A stretch of DNA of 11,890 bases from an uncultured Succinivibrio sp. (lineage in GTDB: Bacteria; Pseudomonadota; Gammaproteobacteria; Enterobacterales; Succinivibrionaceae): the NCBI GenBank assembly GCA_902772715.1, contig CACYBT010000322.1, positions 1-11,890 of the forward strand, in the 5' to 3' direction. The notes below the pieces were generated by a model. The model was not told where the DNA came from. It was given only the letters and a program-made list of their open reading frames with translations, and did not search any database. This document shows, in pieces, positions 1 through 6,808 of the stretch. The position numbers and the translations under genes are program-made. The first letter of the stretch is position 1. Every line of letters starts with the position of its first letter.

Positions 1-3000
1 CCAAGTTTGCGGTTTTCATATTGATCATAATCTTCCATAATCTTAATAGTATGCGGATGTAGACTTGCAGGATTGCCATCTAAAATTTTTTCTTTCTCGT
101 AAATATGATGCTGACTTTCCGTATTATAACTGTCATTACTTACAGTAACGCTAGGTGGGATACACTCTTCACTTTCATCACTTTCATCCTGCTCTTCATT
201 TCTTTCATTATCAATATCGTTATTATCTAAAAACTGCTCTTTATTATCGGTATCAGCAGGAGAACTGGTGTTAACAAGGCTCTTTACCTTATCATTTTCA
301 ATATGCTTGTTGGCCAAAAGAGACGCCATATTAACGTTATTGCCAAGTTCATGTTTTAAAGAAAGGGTAACAGCATTAACAAGATCATCGGATAACTTAA
401 TATGCTCATTAGGCGACAACTCCCCTATCTTAGTGTTTTTATGGGAATTTAAAGCCTCATCTAATGCACATTTTAGACTTACTGCCTCACCCATAGGAGT
501 AGGTTCTTGACTATTCAATTCCTCTGACGCTGACATCTGTTGCTGGTCATTATTAGCCAAAACATCTTGATTATCCGAATTATTTTCAGAGGAAGAATTA
601 TCAGATGCTGACAGCAAATTCCCATTATCAAAATAATCTTCATGATCATCAGTATCACCTGAAGCAAGTGCATTATCTAAAGATGTCGCAACACTTTTTT
701 TATCTTCAAGGTCATTTTTTTCTTGTTTCTCATCGGCATATTTTCGATAGTTTTCGTCAAGCGCTTTGCGATTAGATTCCTGAGTTTTGGCTTTCAGATC
801 TCCAAACTTTTCATTAAAAAAATCTAACTGAGCCAAAGACTGCTGTTGTACAACGGCTAATTTATCATCGATACTCAAATTTTCAAAGTCAGTAGGCAAG
901 TTTAAAAGGCCGTCCTGAGCCTTGATAAACTCATTGGGCACTTTCTCCATTTCTTTAGGATCTTCGGAACTATTTGATACTAAAGCATTGTTTTCCACCT
1001 TCTCAGAATGTAAGACGTCATCTTCAAAAGATTCTGCGGTACTGTTATTGAGAGCTAATTTATCTTGGGAGAGGTTAGCCTCATCATTTAAATTATTATC
1101 TTTATCATTTTTAGCTTCCGGCGTTGTAATATTCTTTTCTCCACCACTGCTATTTATACTCTTTACAACATCATAAATGGCTTCAACACTTGAAGTTGTC
1201 CTCATAATTTTGTTATGTTGAGGCAAGAGAGTCTTTTCAGCCTGATTAAGACGTTCAAGATAATCGGCAATTTCGCGAATAGTGTCAAGATTAATCTTTG
1301 AAGTTTCAAGTGTTTCTTTAATGGAAGATAAGGTTTTTCTGTAAGCCTCTGAGGTTTCAAGGGTATGAGGCTCGATATTTAATTTAGGCCGTGATAGCGA
1401 ATCGTCTGCATCCTGGATAATTTTTTTGATTTTTTCATGATAAAGAGATGACTTACTGCTCTTCTTTTGAGCAGTCTTTCCCCCTAAATTCTCAAGAGCA
1501 CTGATAAGTACATCAAAGTCATCTGTGGCACTTGATTTATTTCTAGCAATATCGTTTTTTTGACTTTCAGAAACATTCTGTTGAGATATTTTTTCAGTCT
1601 GTGGCTCCAATGGAACAATAGCATCTTGATCGTTCTTATTTAAATACGCTGTTACAGGACTATCATGCACTGAAGATGTCTGTGTAACGCTATTATCCTG
1701 AAGTTTCTGTAAAGGCTCATCCACCGCAGGGGCATCTGCTATACTGTGCTCTTCGTTAATATTCTGAAGTTTCTGTAAAGACTCATCTAGCGCAGCAGCA
1801 TCTGCTTTGCTGTTATCTTCATTAAAGTTAACGGAATTTGTGGAAGCAACATCATTGACAAGTTTTTGGGGTACAGTATTTGACTGTTCATTTTCCCAAA
1901 AAACATTTAGAAAATCAGATTGAGCATTTAAGATTAAAGGTAAGTCTAAGATGGCCTTAGGTGTAATACTCTGATTGCAAGGATTAAGATAGACTCCGTC
2001 AAAAGGCTCCTCACCTATAAAATCTTTTTTTTTTCGGGAGTAAAGCACAACAGTCTTAAGACTGTCATTTCAAAAGCCATAGCTCCGTCAATTGCAAAAC
2101 GATACTCTTCAATTCCTTCAAGACAAATCTGGTAATATAACTGCAGAGCCTCAGCAGAAAAATCCTGAGAAAAAGCCTTGAGAAGATCAGGAGAGGTAGA
2201 GAAAACGTTAAATTTATCCTCACCTCCAATCATCTGGAAAAGAGCCAGATCGTGGAAGGTCATGATAAGTTCATTGAGTAAATTCTTATAGTTAGGGCTA
2301 AGATTGCGAACAGTAGACAGTACCTCACCGAGCTCCTGTGTACTGTTGCTTTTGAGCAAGTCAAGAATACGGACTAAAACACCGTCACCTACTGTACCCA
2401 ACATGGAGAGCGTAGCATCACGTTTTAAAGAACCGTTTCCTAAAGCAATAGCCTGATCGCATAAGGATAAAGCATCACGCATGCTACCCCGAGCAGTTCG
2501 TGCAATAATTATAGCCGCTTCCTTGTCACAGACAATACCTTCCTTGTCAGCAATGTACAGAATACGATTGGTAATATCAGCAACACTTAAGGCTTTTAAC
2601 TGCAGTCTAAGACAGCGCGAAAGAACCGTAGCCGGGATCTTCTGAGGATCAGTAGTTGCCAAAATAAATTTTACATACTGAGGAGGCTCCTCTAACGTCT
2701 TTAGAAGCGCATTAAAACTGCTCGTCGAGAGCATATGTACCTCATCGATGATATAGACCTTAAAACGGCCCTGCAAAGGGGGATACTGAGTATTTTCCAA
2801 AAGAGCACGCGTGTCGTCTACCTTCGTCTGAGAGGCACCATCAATTTCAATTACATCCGGAAAATTACCGTTGGCAATAGCCTTGCAGAAATCACACTCC
2901 TCATTATGCTCATGAGGATGAGCACTGATCCCATCAACACATTCGATACATTTGGCAATAATGCGTGCCAGTGTAGTTTTACCAATTCCACGAGTGCCTG

Positions 3001-3145
3001 TCAACAGATAGGCATGATGGATCTTCTTGGCATTAATGGAATTCTTAAGCGCCTCAATAACCTGTTCTTGACCTACAACATCATCAAAGGTGGCAGGACG
3101 GTATTTACGCGCTAAAGCAAGATACGGATGCAAAGCCTCACTCAT
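1..3145 (-). CDS. dnaX: DNA polymerase III subunit tau, made by -1 slippage in dnaX (partial, runs off left edge)
   Basis: Reading the minus strand in the -1 frame from base 2024 gives 674 consecutive sense codons (GAT TTT ATA GGT onward) with no stop to the window edge. The frame is closed upstream by a TGA at 2072-2070, so it overlaps the zero frame only around the slip site. It has no ATG until 1205, and its only early start-like codon is a GTG at 2048-2046 without a ribosome site. The natural reading is therefore a fusion: residues 1-374 from the zero frame, then DFIGEEPFDGVYLNP and so on. The tail is rich in Asp, Glu, Asn, Ser and Gln and looks mostly disordered, with helical or coiled stretches around plus-strand 1220-1370, 740-910 and 300-480. 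In E. coli the tau C-terminus binds DnaB and the alpha subunit. That part is not recognisable here and may lie beyond the edge. At 1,048 or more residues it far exceeds E. coli tau (643). Confidence 0.75.
1698..1829 (-). repeat. Two tandem 66-bp (22-residue) repeats in the tau tail
   Basis: The plus-strand segments 1698-1763 and 1764-1829 are diverged copies. Their first 43 bases are closely similar and the rest is weaker. In the -1 frame they encode NEEHSIADAPAVDEPLQKLQD and NEDNSKADAAALDESLQKLQN. The unit is a multiple of three and the reading frame is kept, with mostly conservative changes. This supports translation of this frame. Confidence 0.8.
2015..3145 (-). CDS. dnaX: DNA polymerase III subunit gamma (zero-frame product of dnaX)
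   Basis: This is the ATPase subunit of the clamp loader, which opens the beta sliding clamp and places it on primed DNA. The 376-residue zero-frame product holds the complete AAA+ and collar core. Walker A is GTRGIGKT at 50-57, Walker B with DEVH is at about 130-137, LEEPP is at 151-155, the sensor 1 region is ATTD at 163-166, the SRC arginine finger is at 176-178, and sensor 2 is GSMRDALSL at 220-228. The zinc module has C69, C84 and C87, with a His-rich HPHEH where E. coli has its second Cys. The protein follows E. coli DnaX through LRLLCFTP (E. coli LRALAFHP), then ends at EKKKIL and a TAG. An AGGA inside the end of apt, 10 bases before the ATG, is a plausible ribosome site. Ending exactly at the close of domain III makes it gamma-like, though E. 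coli gamma continues for more than 50 residues. Confidence 0.95.
   Translation of the reverse strand: MSEALHPYLALARKYRPATFDDVVGQEQVIEALKNSINAKKIHHAYLLTGTRGIGKTTLARIIAKCIECVDGISAHPHEHNEECDFCKAIANGNFPDVIEIDGASQTKVDDTRALLENTQYPPLQGRFKVYIIDEVHMLSTSSFNALLKTLEEPPQYVKFILATTDPQKIPATVLSRCLRLQLKALSVADITNRILYIADKEGIVCDKEAAIIIARTARGSMRDALSLCDQAIALGNGSLKRDATLSMLGTVGDGVLVRILDLLKSNSTQELGEVLSTVRNLSPNYKNLLNELIMTFHDLALFQMIGGEDKFNVFSTSPDLLKAFSQDFSAEALQLYYQICLEGIEEYRFAIDGAMAFEMTVLRLLCFTPEKKKIL
2024..2035 (-). promoter_or_regulatory. dnaX slippery site (A10 run containing A AAA AAG)
   Basis: On the minus strand the zero-frame codons read GAA AAA AAA AAG ATT TTA TAG. This places the known dnaX heptamer A AAA AAG at 2030-2024 in the right phase for a -1 tandem slip. 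The ten A residues (2034-2025) are also long enough for RNA polymerase slippage, as known for Thermus dnaX. Eleven A in the mRNA would give tau in frame and ten would give gamma. Nine would give a product ending at TGA a few codons later. I see no Shine-Dalgarno-like stimulator just upstream (the bases are ACTCCCG) and no strong stem just downstream, which makes transcriptional slippage somewhat more likely than ribosomal frameshifting. Confidence 0.75.
2050..2065. repeat. 16-base perfect palindrome just upstream of the dnaX slip site
   Basis: ACAGTCTTAAGACTGT reads the same on both strands. As RNA it could form a 6-bp stem with a UUAA loop about 15 bases before the A run. It also encodes conserved collar residues (TVLRLL), so it may be coincidental. 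Confidence 0.6.
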
Positions 3146-3149
3146 GAAT

Positions 3150-3725
3150 TTATTTTCCTTTAAAACTTACAAGACTAAAGGAATCAATGTTATAAAGATC
3201 CTTGATTTTCTTAGCACCGCCCAAATCTTCAAGTTCGATAATAAAGGCAAAAGAGATAACCTTTGCGCCAGTCTTTTGCACCAGTTTAATCATGGCTCCT
3301 GCAGTTCCGCCAGTAGCCAGAAGATCATCAATAAGAAGCACTCGGTCACCCTTTTTTAAAGAATCAGCGCTGATTTCAAGTGTGTTCTTGCCATATTCAA
3401 GATCATAATCTTCTGAAATCGTTTTACGAGGCAACTTCCCTTTCTTACGAACCAGAATAAGTCCGCAGCCAACACGATAGGCAAGCGCGCAACCAAAAAT
3501 AAAGCCACGGGCATCTGCGGCAGCAATATAGTCAATCTTCTCGTTCTTGTAAATTTCATAGAGAAGGTCAATTGAATCCTTAAGTGCTACAGGATCTTCT
3601 AATAAAGTAGTGATATCACGAAACATGACCCCTTTCTGAGGGAAATCTGCAACAGTGGCAATCGAATTTTTAATATAATTAAGTCGGTTTTCGAAATTTT
3701 CAATTTTAGAAGTATCAACTATCAT
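3150..3725 (-). CDS. apt: Adenine phosphoribosyltransferase
   Basis: This cytoplasmic purine-salvage enzyme makes AMP and pyrophosphate from adenine and PRPP. The 191-residue protein aligns along its length with E. coli Apt (183), with about seven extra residues at the N-terminus. Visible motifs are FRDITTLLEDP near 35-45, the adenine-pocket ARGF at 72-75, the mobile loop RKKGKLPR at 93-100, and the PRPP-binding segment VLLIDDLLATGGTA at about 129-142. The start is the only ATG ahead of the conserved core, but its ribosome site is poor. Only four bases separate its stop from the dnaX start, and the dnaX ribosome site lies in its last codons. The two genes are therefore almost certainly one transcript, matching the apt-dnaX order of E. 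coli. Its promoter should lie between 3726 and 3800 on the minus strand, but I find no convincing -35/-10 pair there. Confidence 0.96.
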   Translation of the reverse strand: MIVDTSKIENFENRLNYIKNSIATVADFPQKGVMFRDITTLLEDPVALKDSIDLLYEIYKNEKIDYIAAADARGFIFGCALAYRVGCGLILVRKKGKLPRKTISEDYDLEYGKNTLEISADSLKKGDRVLLIDDLLATGGTAGAMIKLVQKTGAKVISFAFIIELEDLGGAKKIKDLYNIDSFSLVSFKGK

Positions 3726-3778
3726 TGTGGCACCACTTGGGTCTGTTATAATAAAAAAGACTTTCGAACTACTATTAG

Positions 3779-3807
3779 TTCAGATTGTAAATCTCAGTTA
3801 TTATAAT
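3779..3807 (+). promoter_or_regulatory. Putative sigma-70 promoter for the HAD phosphatase
   Basis: A perfect TATAAT at 3802-3807 is preceded, after 17 bases, by TTCAGA at 3779-3784 (four of six matches to TTGACA). The expected transcript start is near 3814, giving a leader of about 40 bases before the ATG at 3856. It lies in the divergent region shared with apt. Confidence 0.5.
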
Positions 3808-3855
3808 ATTAAAATCTTAAAAGACAGCTATCCAAAATTTAAGTTAACTCGCAAA

Positions 3856-4524
3856 ATGCCAAAATATAAATCTGTACTTTTTGATCTTGACGGAACACTT
3901 TTACATACGGCAAAAGATATAATGGCCGCATGTAACTATACACTCAATAAGTTTAATTACAAGACATTAGATGAATCCATCCTCATAAAAAAAGTTACAG
4001 CCGGCATGCGAGAAATGCTAAAACTTTCAGTTCCCAAAGAAGAGTGGGAATTAGCCGGAGTGGAAACCACCATGCGGGATTGTTTTGCTCAATACTATAC
4101 CTCTCATATAGATGTCTATACCCGCCCCTTTGACGGCATCAGTGAACTTATGGCAGAACTCAAGAGCCAAAAGATAAAGACAGCGGTCATAACTAACAAA
4201 TATGAATATATGGCCAAAAAAATCCTTGGAAAATTCAGTGAATTTAATGATTTGTCACTGATATTAGGCTGTGATTCTTTAACTCACTCTAAACCTCATC
4301 CTGAGCCTTTGTTAAAGGCAGCATCCCTACTTAACCTACATCCTGAAGAATGTATTTATGTAGGAGATCATAAAAACGATATTCTAGCGGCTAGAGCCGC
4401 ACATATGGACAGTATTGTTGCACTTTGGGGATATGGTATTTATGAGTGCGAAGATGTAAAGACATGGGGCACCACACTTATGGCAAAAGATGTCAATGCA
4501 TTAAAATCCTTAATTTTTGCTTAG
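3856..4524 (+). CDS. HAD-family phosphatase, phosphoglycolate phosphatase-like
   Basis: This is a cytoplasmic haloacid dehalogenase-type phosphatase of the Gph/PGP group, probably acting on 2-phosphoglycolate or a similar small phosphate ester; the exact substrate is inferred. From the ATG at 3856 it has 222 residues, typical for the family. Motif I is DLDGT with nucleophile D10 and acid/base D12, motif II is the TN of VITNK at 113-114, motif III is K146 in HSKPHP, and motif IV is VGDHKND at 169-175. The helical cap at about 20-95 places it in subclass IA. An in-frame GTG at 3727 would add 43 residues of unconserved sequence and overlap the promoter, so I chose the ATG that starts MPKYKSVLFDLDG. 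The ribosome site is weak. It could be gph, but that symbol cannot be fixed from motifs alone. Confidence 0.88.
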   Translation: MPKYKSVLFDLDGTLLHTAKDIMAACNYTLNKFNYKTLDESILIKKVTAGMREMLKLSVPKEEWELAGVETTMRDCFAQYYTSHIDVYTRPFDGISELMAELKSQKIKTAVITNKYEYMAKKILGKFSEFNDLSLILGCDSLTHSKPHPEPLLKAASLLNLHPEECIYVGDHKNDILAARAAHMDSIVALWGYGIYECEDVKTWGTTLMAKDVNALKSLIFA

Positions 4525-4553
4525 AATCGTAATATAATACACTAGTATATAAT
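4510..4553 (+). promoter_or_regulatory. Candidate promoter region for the porin
   Basis: Two TATAAT hexamers occur at 4533-4538 and 4548-4553. The first has TTAATT at 4510-4515 with a 17-base spacer. The second has no good -35. The sequence is so AT-rich that chance matches are likely. A start near 4545 would give a leader of roughly 75 bases that contains the hairpins at 4578-4612. Confidence 0.35.
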
Positions 4554-4577
4554 TCTACTCCTGCTTAAAACAAATCT

Positions 4578-4612
4578 AAAGACTTTGCAGATTACAAAAA
4601 AGTCTTTTGTAA
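4578..4612 (+). promoter_or_regulatory. Two overlapping, mutually exclusive hairpins in the porin leader
   Basis: AAAGACTTT (4578-4586) can pair with AAAGTCTTT (4599-4607), a 9-bp stem with a 12-base loop. Alternatively TTACAAAA (4592-4599) can pair with TTTTGTAA (4605-4612), an 8-bp stem with a 5-base loop. The two share bases, so only one can form. The second ends nine bases before the porin ATG, in the place a ribosome site would occupy, and no Shine-Dalgarno sequence is visible there. The stems are AT-rich and so weak. Confidence 0.45.
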
Positions 4613-4621
4613 AAATATATT

Positions 4622-5758
4622 ATGAAAAAATTACCTCTTGCTATCATCTTCGCTTCATTATTAGGAAATACAACCGTTAATGCCGCTACCATCTACAATA
4701 AGGATGGTAACCAGATGGATATCTTCGGTCATATCTCTGCCATGTACACCAATAGTGCCGGCTCCAAACATATTGATGGACTAAAACGTAAACCAAGTGA
4801 CAAAAGTGGAATCGGAACAACAGCCTATTTTGGTGTGGCCGGGAGAACCAAAATTAATGACACCGTCTCTGGTATAGCGGTTAGTGAATGGATCATGCCG
4901 GCTGGAACTGACTCAAAATCTGATGGAAAAATCGTGACCAGAGCTCAATACGTAGGTTTTGATGCCGCACAGTACGGTATTTTAACTTTCGGCCGAGGTG
5001 ACAATGCATATTATACTGTAGCCGGTGTTACTGATATCTTTACTGAACTTGACACCAATGTAAACGATCATTATGCATTAGGCGACCTTCACAGCAGCCA
5101 GATCATGTATTCTATTTCCGCACTTGGCTGGGATTTTCGTGCTTCCTATCAGGCATTTTCAAGTAAAGTCAACGAAACTCCTGTCAATATCAGCAATCAA
5201 GCCGCCTTTGCTTTTGCGACCCGTCTTAGTAACGGGTTAAGTATAGCCTATGGTATGAGTTTTTATTACCTGGCAAAGGATGCGGCTGGCGCTATGACCA
5301 GATATTACGCACCAACCAATAAAATTATTCATAATCTTGGAGACAACACCAGTTTCTTTACCTATGGTGAATATACACCTACTTTCAAAGTTGACCGAGG
5401 CATTTCTATTTCCTATGGCACCTTCGGTGAAGGGCTTTATCTGGCCTTAAATGCTACATATACCAAGTACGGTTCCTATTCCCATCAGCTAATTTCCTAC
5501 GAAGGAGTAGCCTCGTACACACTTGATAACGGTCTTTGCTTTAACCTAGGTTACGGAACAAAACGTTACAATGGTGACAATATCAGATCAGATTTGACTT
5601 TGGGTATTTATTATCGCCTTAATGCAAACTTCAAAATTTTTGCAGAAGCCGCCTTTGATGTTAACTCCAAACCTGGGCGTTTCTATGGAGAACAACAGAT
5701 TAAAAATGAAGCCATGGGAAAAAATAAGGCAGTAATTGGTTTGGTCTATGATTTTTAA
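4622..5758 (+). CDS. Outer-membrane porin, gammaproteobacterial general type
   Basis: This is a beta-barrel channel of the OmpC/OmpF-like Gram-negative porin class, probably trimeric and passing small hydrophilic solutes. The 378-residue precursor has a signal peptide (MKKLPLAIIFASLLGNTTVNA, likely cut after residue 21). The mature start ATIYNKDGNQMDIFGHISAMY matches the first strand of enteric porins. Alternating amphipathic strands continue to the terminal VIGLVYDF, whose final Phe is the usual signal for BAM-dependent assembly. FGRGDNAYYTV at 123-133 lies where the constriction loop L3 is expected, but the enteric PEFGG-type motif is absent, so pore selectivity cannot be read. There is no clear ribosome site before the ATG. 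No terminator follows, and the next gene starts 54 bases on, suggesting cotranscription. Confidence 0.92.
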   Translation: MKKLPLAIIFASLLGNTTVNAATIYNKDGNQMDIFGHISAMYTNSAGSKHIDGLKRKPSDKSGIGTTAYFGVAGRTKINDTVSGIAVSEWIMPAGTDSKSDGKIVTRAQYVGFDAAQYGILTFGRGDNAYYTVAGVTDIFTELDTNVNDHYALGDLHSSQIMYSISALGWDFRASYQAFSSKVNETPVNISNQAAFAFATRLSNGLSIAYGMSFYYLAKDAAGAMTRYYAPTNKIIHNLGDNTSFFTYGEYTPTFKVDRGISISYGTFGEGLYLALNATYTKYGSYSHQLISYEGVASYTLDNGLCFNLGYGTKRYNGDNIRSDLTLGIYYRLNANFKIFAEAAFDVNSKPGRFYGEQQIKNEAMGKNKAVIGLVYDF

Positions 5759-5812
5759 AAAAAAACGTGTATTATTTTCAAAATTCTTTTTTATAACTTG
5801 GTAGGTACTTTT

Positions 5813-6574
5813 ATGCTTAACAAAAAATTAAAGACATCTCTACTACTTGCTGCAGCACTGTGCAGTTTTGAAACATTAGGCGCAGGCTTCAAAATTCCTG
5901 CTCATTATGTACTGGAATTTGTTGATGGTGATACTAATCCAAGTAACTACAGTTCTTTTACCAAAACTATAGAGCTGACTCCAGGCCGTCATCAAGTTGT
6001 TGTTTCTTTTAAGGATTCCTTTAATGCCGGAGCCGGAGACAGACGTATTGTGCAGTCAGTTAGTCCTTTGGTTATTGATATCTACAATATTGGTAAGGAT
6101 GATGTCTATTCTTTTACTCATCGTACCTTAACCTCCTTTGATGATGCACAGCGTTTTGCCAATGAACAGAAAATTGAACTGGTCAACACCTCCACTGATA
6201 AGCCACTAACACCTCAGGATGCTTCATATTTCCTCATGACTTCTGACAGAGGTTTTAGTATGATGCGCGAATACAAAAACGAGTTGGCATCTTTAGGCAG
6301 ACTGTATGCACCTAACGATGTACCTGGCAGTCAGCGTGGACTTTCCACCAATGCCTATGGTACTCCTACCATCCGTGCTGATAGCAGTGGTTCGGTTATG
6401 GTTCAGCAGGGCTTAACACTCGAACCAATGGGAGGCGGTTCAGCCATGTCGACATCATCCACATCTAAAGGTGGAAAGGTAAACCACGTAACTTATAATG
6501 AACTGGTAAAAATGTACAATAGTGCCGATGATGCAACCAAACTGAAATTTGTGAAATACGTAATGTCGCGTTAG
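5813..6574 (+). CDS. Secreted DUF2057 (YccT/CsgI-type) protein
   Basis: This 253-residue protein has a signal peptide (MLNKKLKTSLLLAAALCSFETLGA, cut near residue 24) and a periplasmic domain of the DUF2057 family. Family hallmarks seen are the early strand HYVLEFVDG, ELTPGRHQVVVSF at 54-66, a central SPLVIDI strand at 84-90, and the C-terminal helix YNELVKMYNSADDATKLKFVKYV. The last matches the [20 protein letters not shown] end of E. coli YccT, which is reported to restrain curli formation. That role is not shown here, and no curli genes are present. A Gly/Ser/Thr-rich stretch at about 165-225 makes it longer than YccT (220). I chose the ATG at 5813, with AGG seven bases before it, over the in-frame TTG at 5798. 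C17 is not preceded by a lipobox, so it is not a lipoprotein. Confidence 0.8.
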   Translation: MLNKKLKTSLLLAAALCSFETLGAGFKIPAHYVLEFVDGDTNPSNYSSFTKTIELTPGRHQVVVSFKDSFNAGAGDRRIVQSVSPLVIDIYNIGKDDVYSFTHRTLTSFDDAQRFANEQKIELVNTSTDKPLTPQDASYFLMTSDRGFSMMREYKNELASLGRLYAPNDVPGSQRGLSTNAYGTPTIRADSSGSVMVQQGLTLEPMGGGSAMSTSSTSKGGKVNHVTYNELVKMYNSADDATKLKFVKYVMSR

Positions 6575-6588
6575 AACCTAAGACAAAG

Positions 6589-6616
6589 AAAGTAGTGCTC
6601 GGTCACTACTTTTTTT
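6589..6616 (+). terminator. Intrinsic terminator after the DUF2057 gene
   Basis: AAAGTAGTG (6589-6597) pairs perfectly with CACTACTTT (6604-6612) around a six-base loop, and the T run continues to 6616. It lies 14 bases after the stop codon and ends the porin-DUF2057 unit. Confidence 0.85.
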
Positions 6617-6703
6617 AACTTTAGAAAAAATGTCTTTTTTTACATAACTTTGTGATTTTTGATAAACTTTTCAAAATTTCTTTTGATTTGATCCGGTTTC
6701 TTT

Positions 6704-6742
6704 TTAAAAACCAAATACTTTTTTTTTATAATCTTTTATAAT
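6704..6742 (+). promoter_or_regulatory. Promoter region of the chemoreceptor with doubled -10 box and poly-T spacer
   Basis: The decamer TTTTATAATC occurs twice in tandem (6724-6733, 6734-6743), placing TATAAT at 6727-6732 and 6737-6742. A run of nine T (6719-6727) lies just before the first. TTAAAA at 6704-6709 is a four-of-six -35 match, 17 bases before the first -10. No sigma-28 (flagellar) promoter pattern is visible in 6617-6808. Confidence 0.45.
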
Positions 6743-6749
6743 CATAAAA

Positions 6750-6779
6750 TACTTCCCATATAACCATGATTTACTTCCC
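6750..6779 (+). repeat. Direct repeat TACTTCCC spaced 22 bases apart
   Basis: TACTTCCC occurs at 6750-6757 and 6772-6779, two helical turns apart, just downstream of the chemoreceptor -10 boxes. The second copy lies inside a small hairpin, TTACT (6771-6775) with AGTAA (6783-6787). This would suit a regulator site in the leader, but the repeat is short. Confidence 0.4.
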
Positions 6780-6808
6780 GAGAGTAACAAAACGTAGAGA
6801 GTTTGCTT

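Noticed and set aside
268..1176. Plus-strand open frames opposite the tau tail
   Set aside because: They are short, have no family resemblance, and lie antisense to a 674-codon open minus frame with a coherent composition.
1..2048. The tau tail as an independent gene
   Set aside because: Its frame is closed by TGA at 2072-2070, the only early start-like codon is a GTG at 2048-2046 without a ribosome site, and the first ATG is 273 codons in.
2735..3359. Plus-strand open frames opposite dnaX and apt
   Set aside because: They are shadows of two confidently identified genes.
3727..3855. Extended N-terminus of the HAD phosphatase from a GTG at 3727
   Set aside because: The 43 extra residues are unconserved and overlap the divergent promoter; the ATG at 3856 matches the family start.
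5813..5875. DUF2057 protein as a lipoprotein through C17
   Set aside because: The residue before the Cys is Leu, which does not fit a lipobox, and a normal signal-peptidase I site follows.
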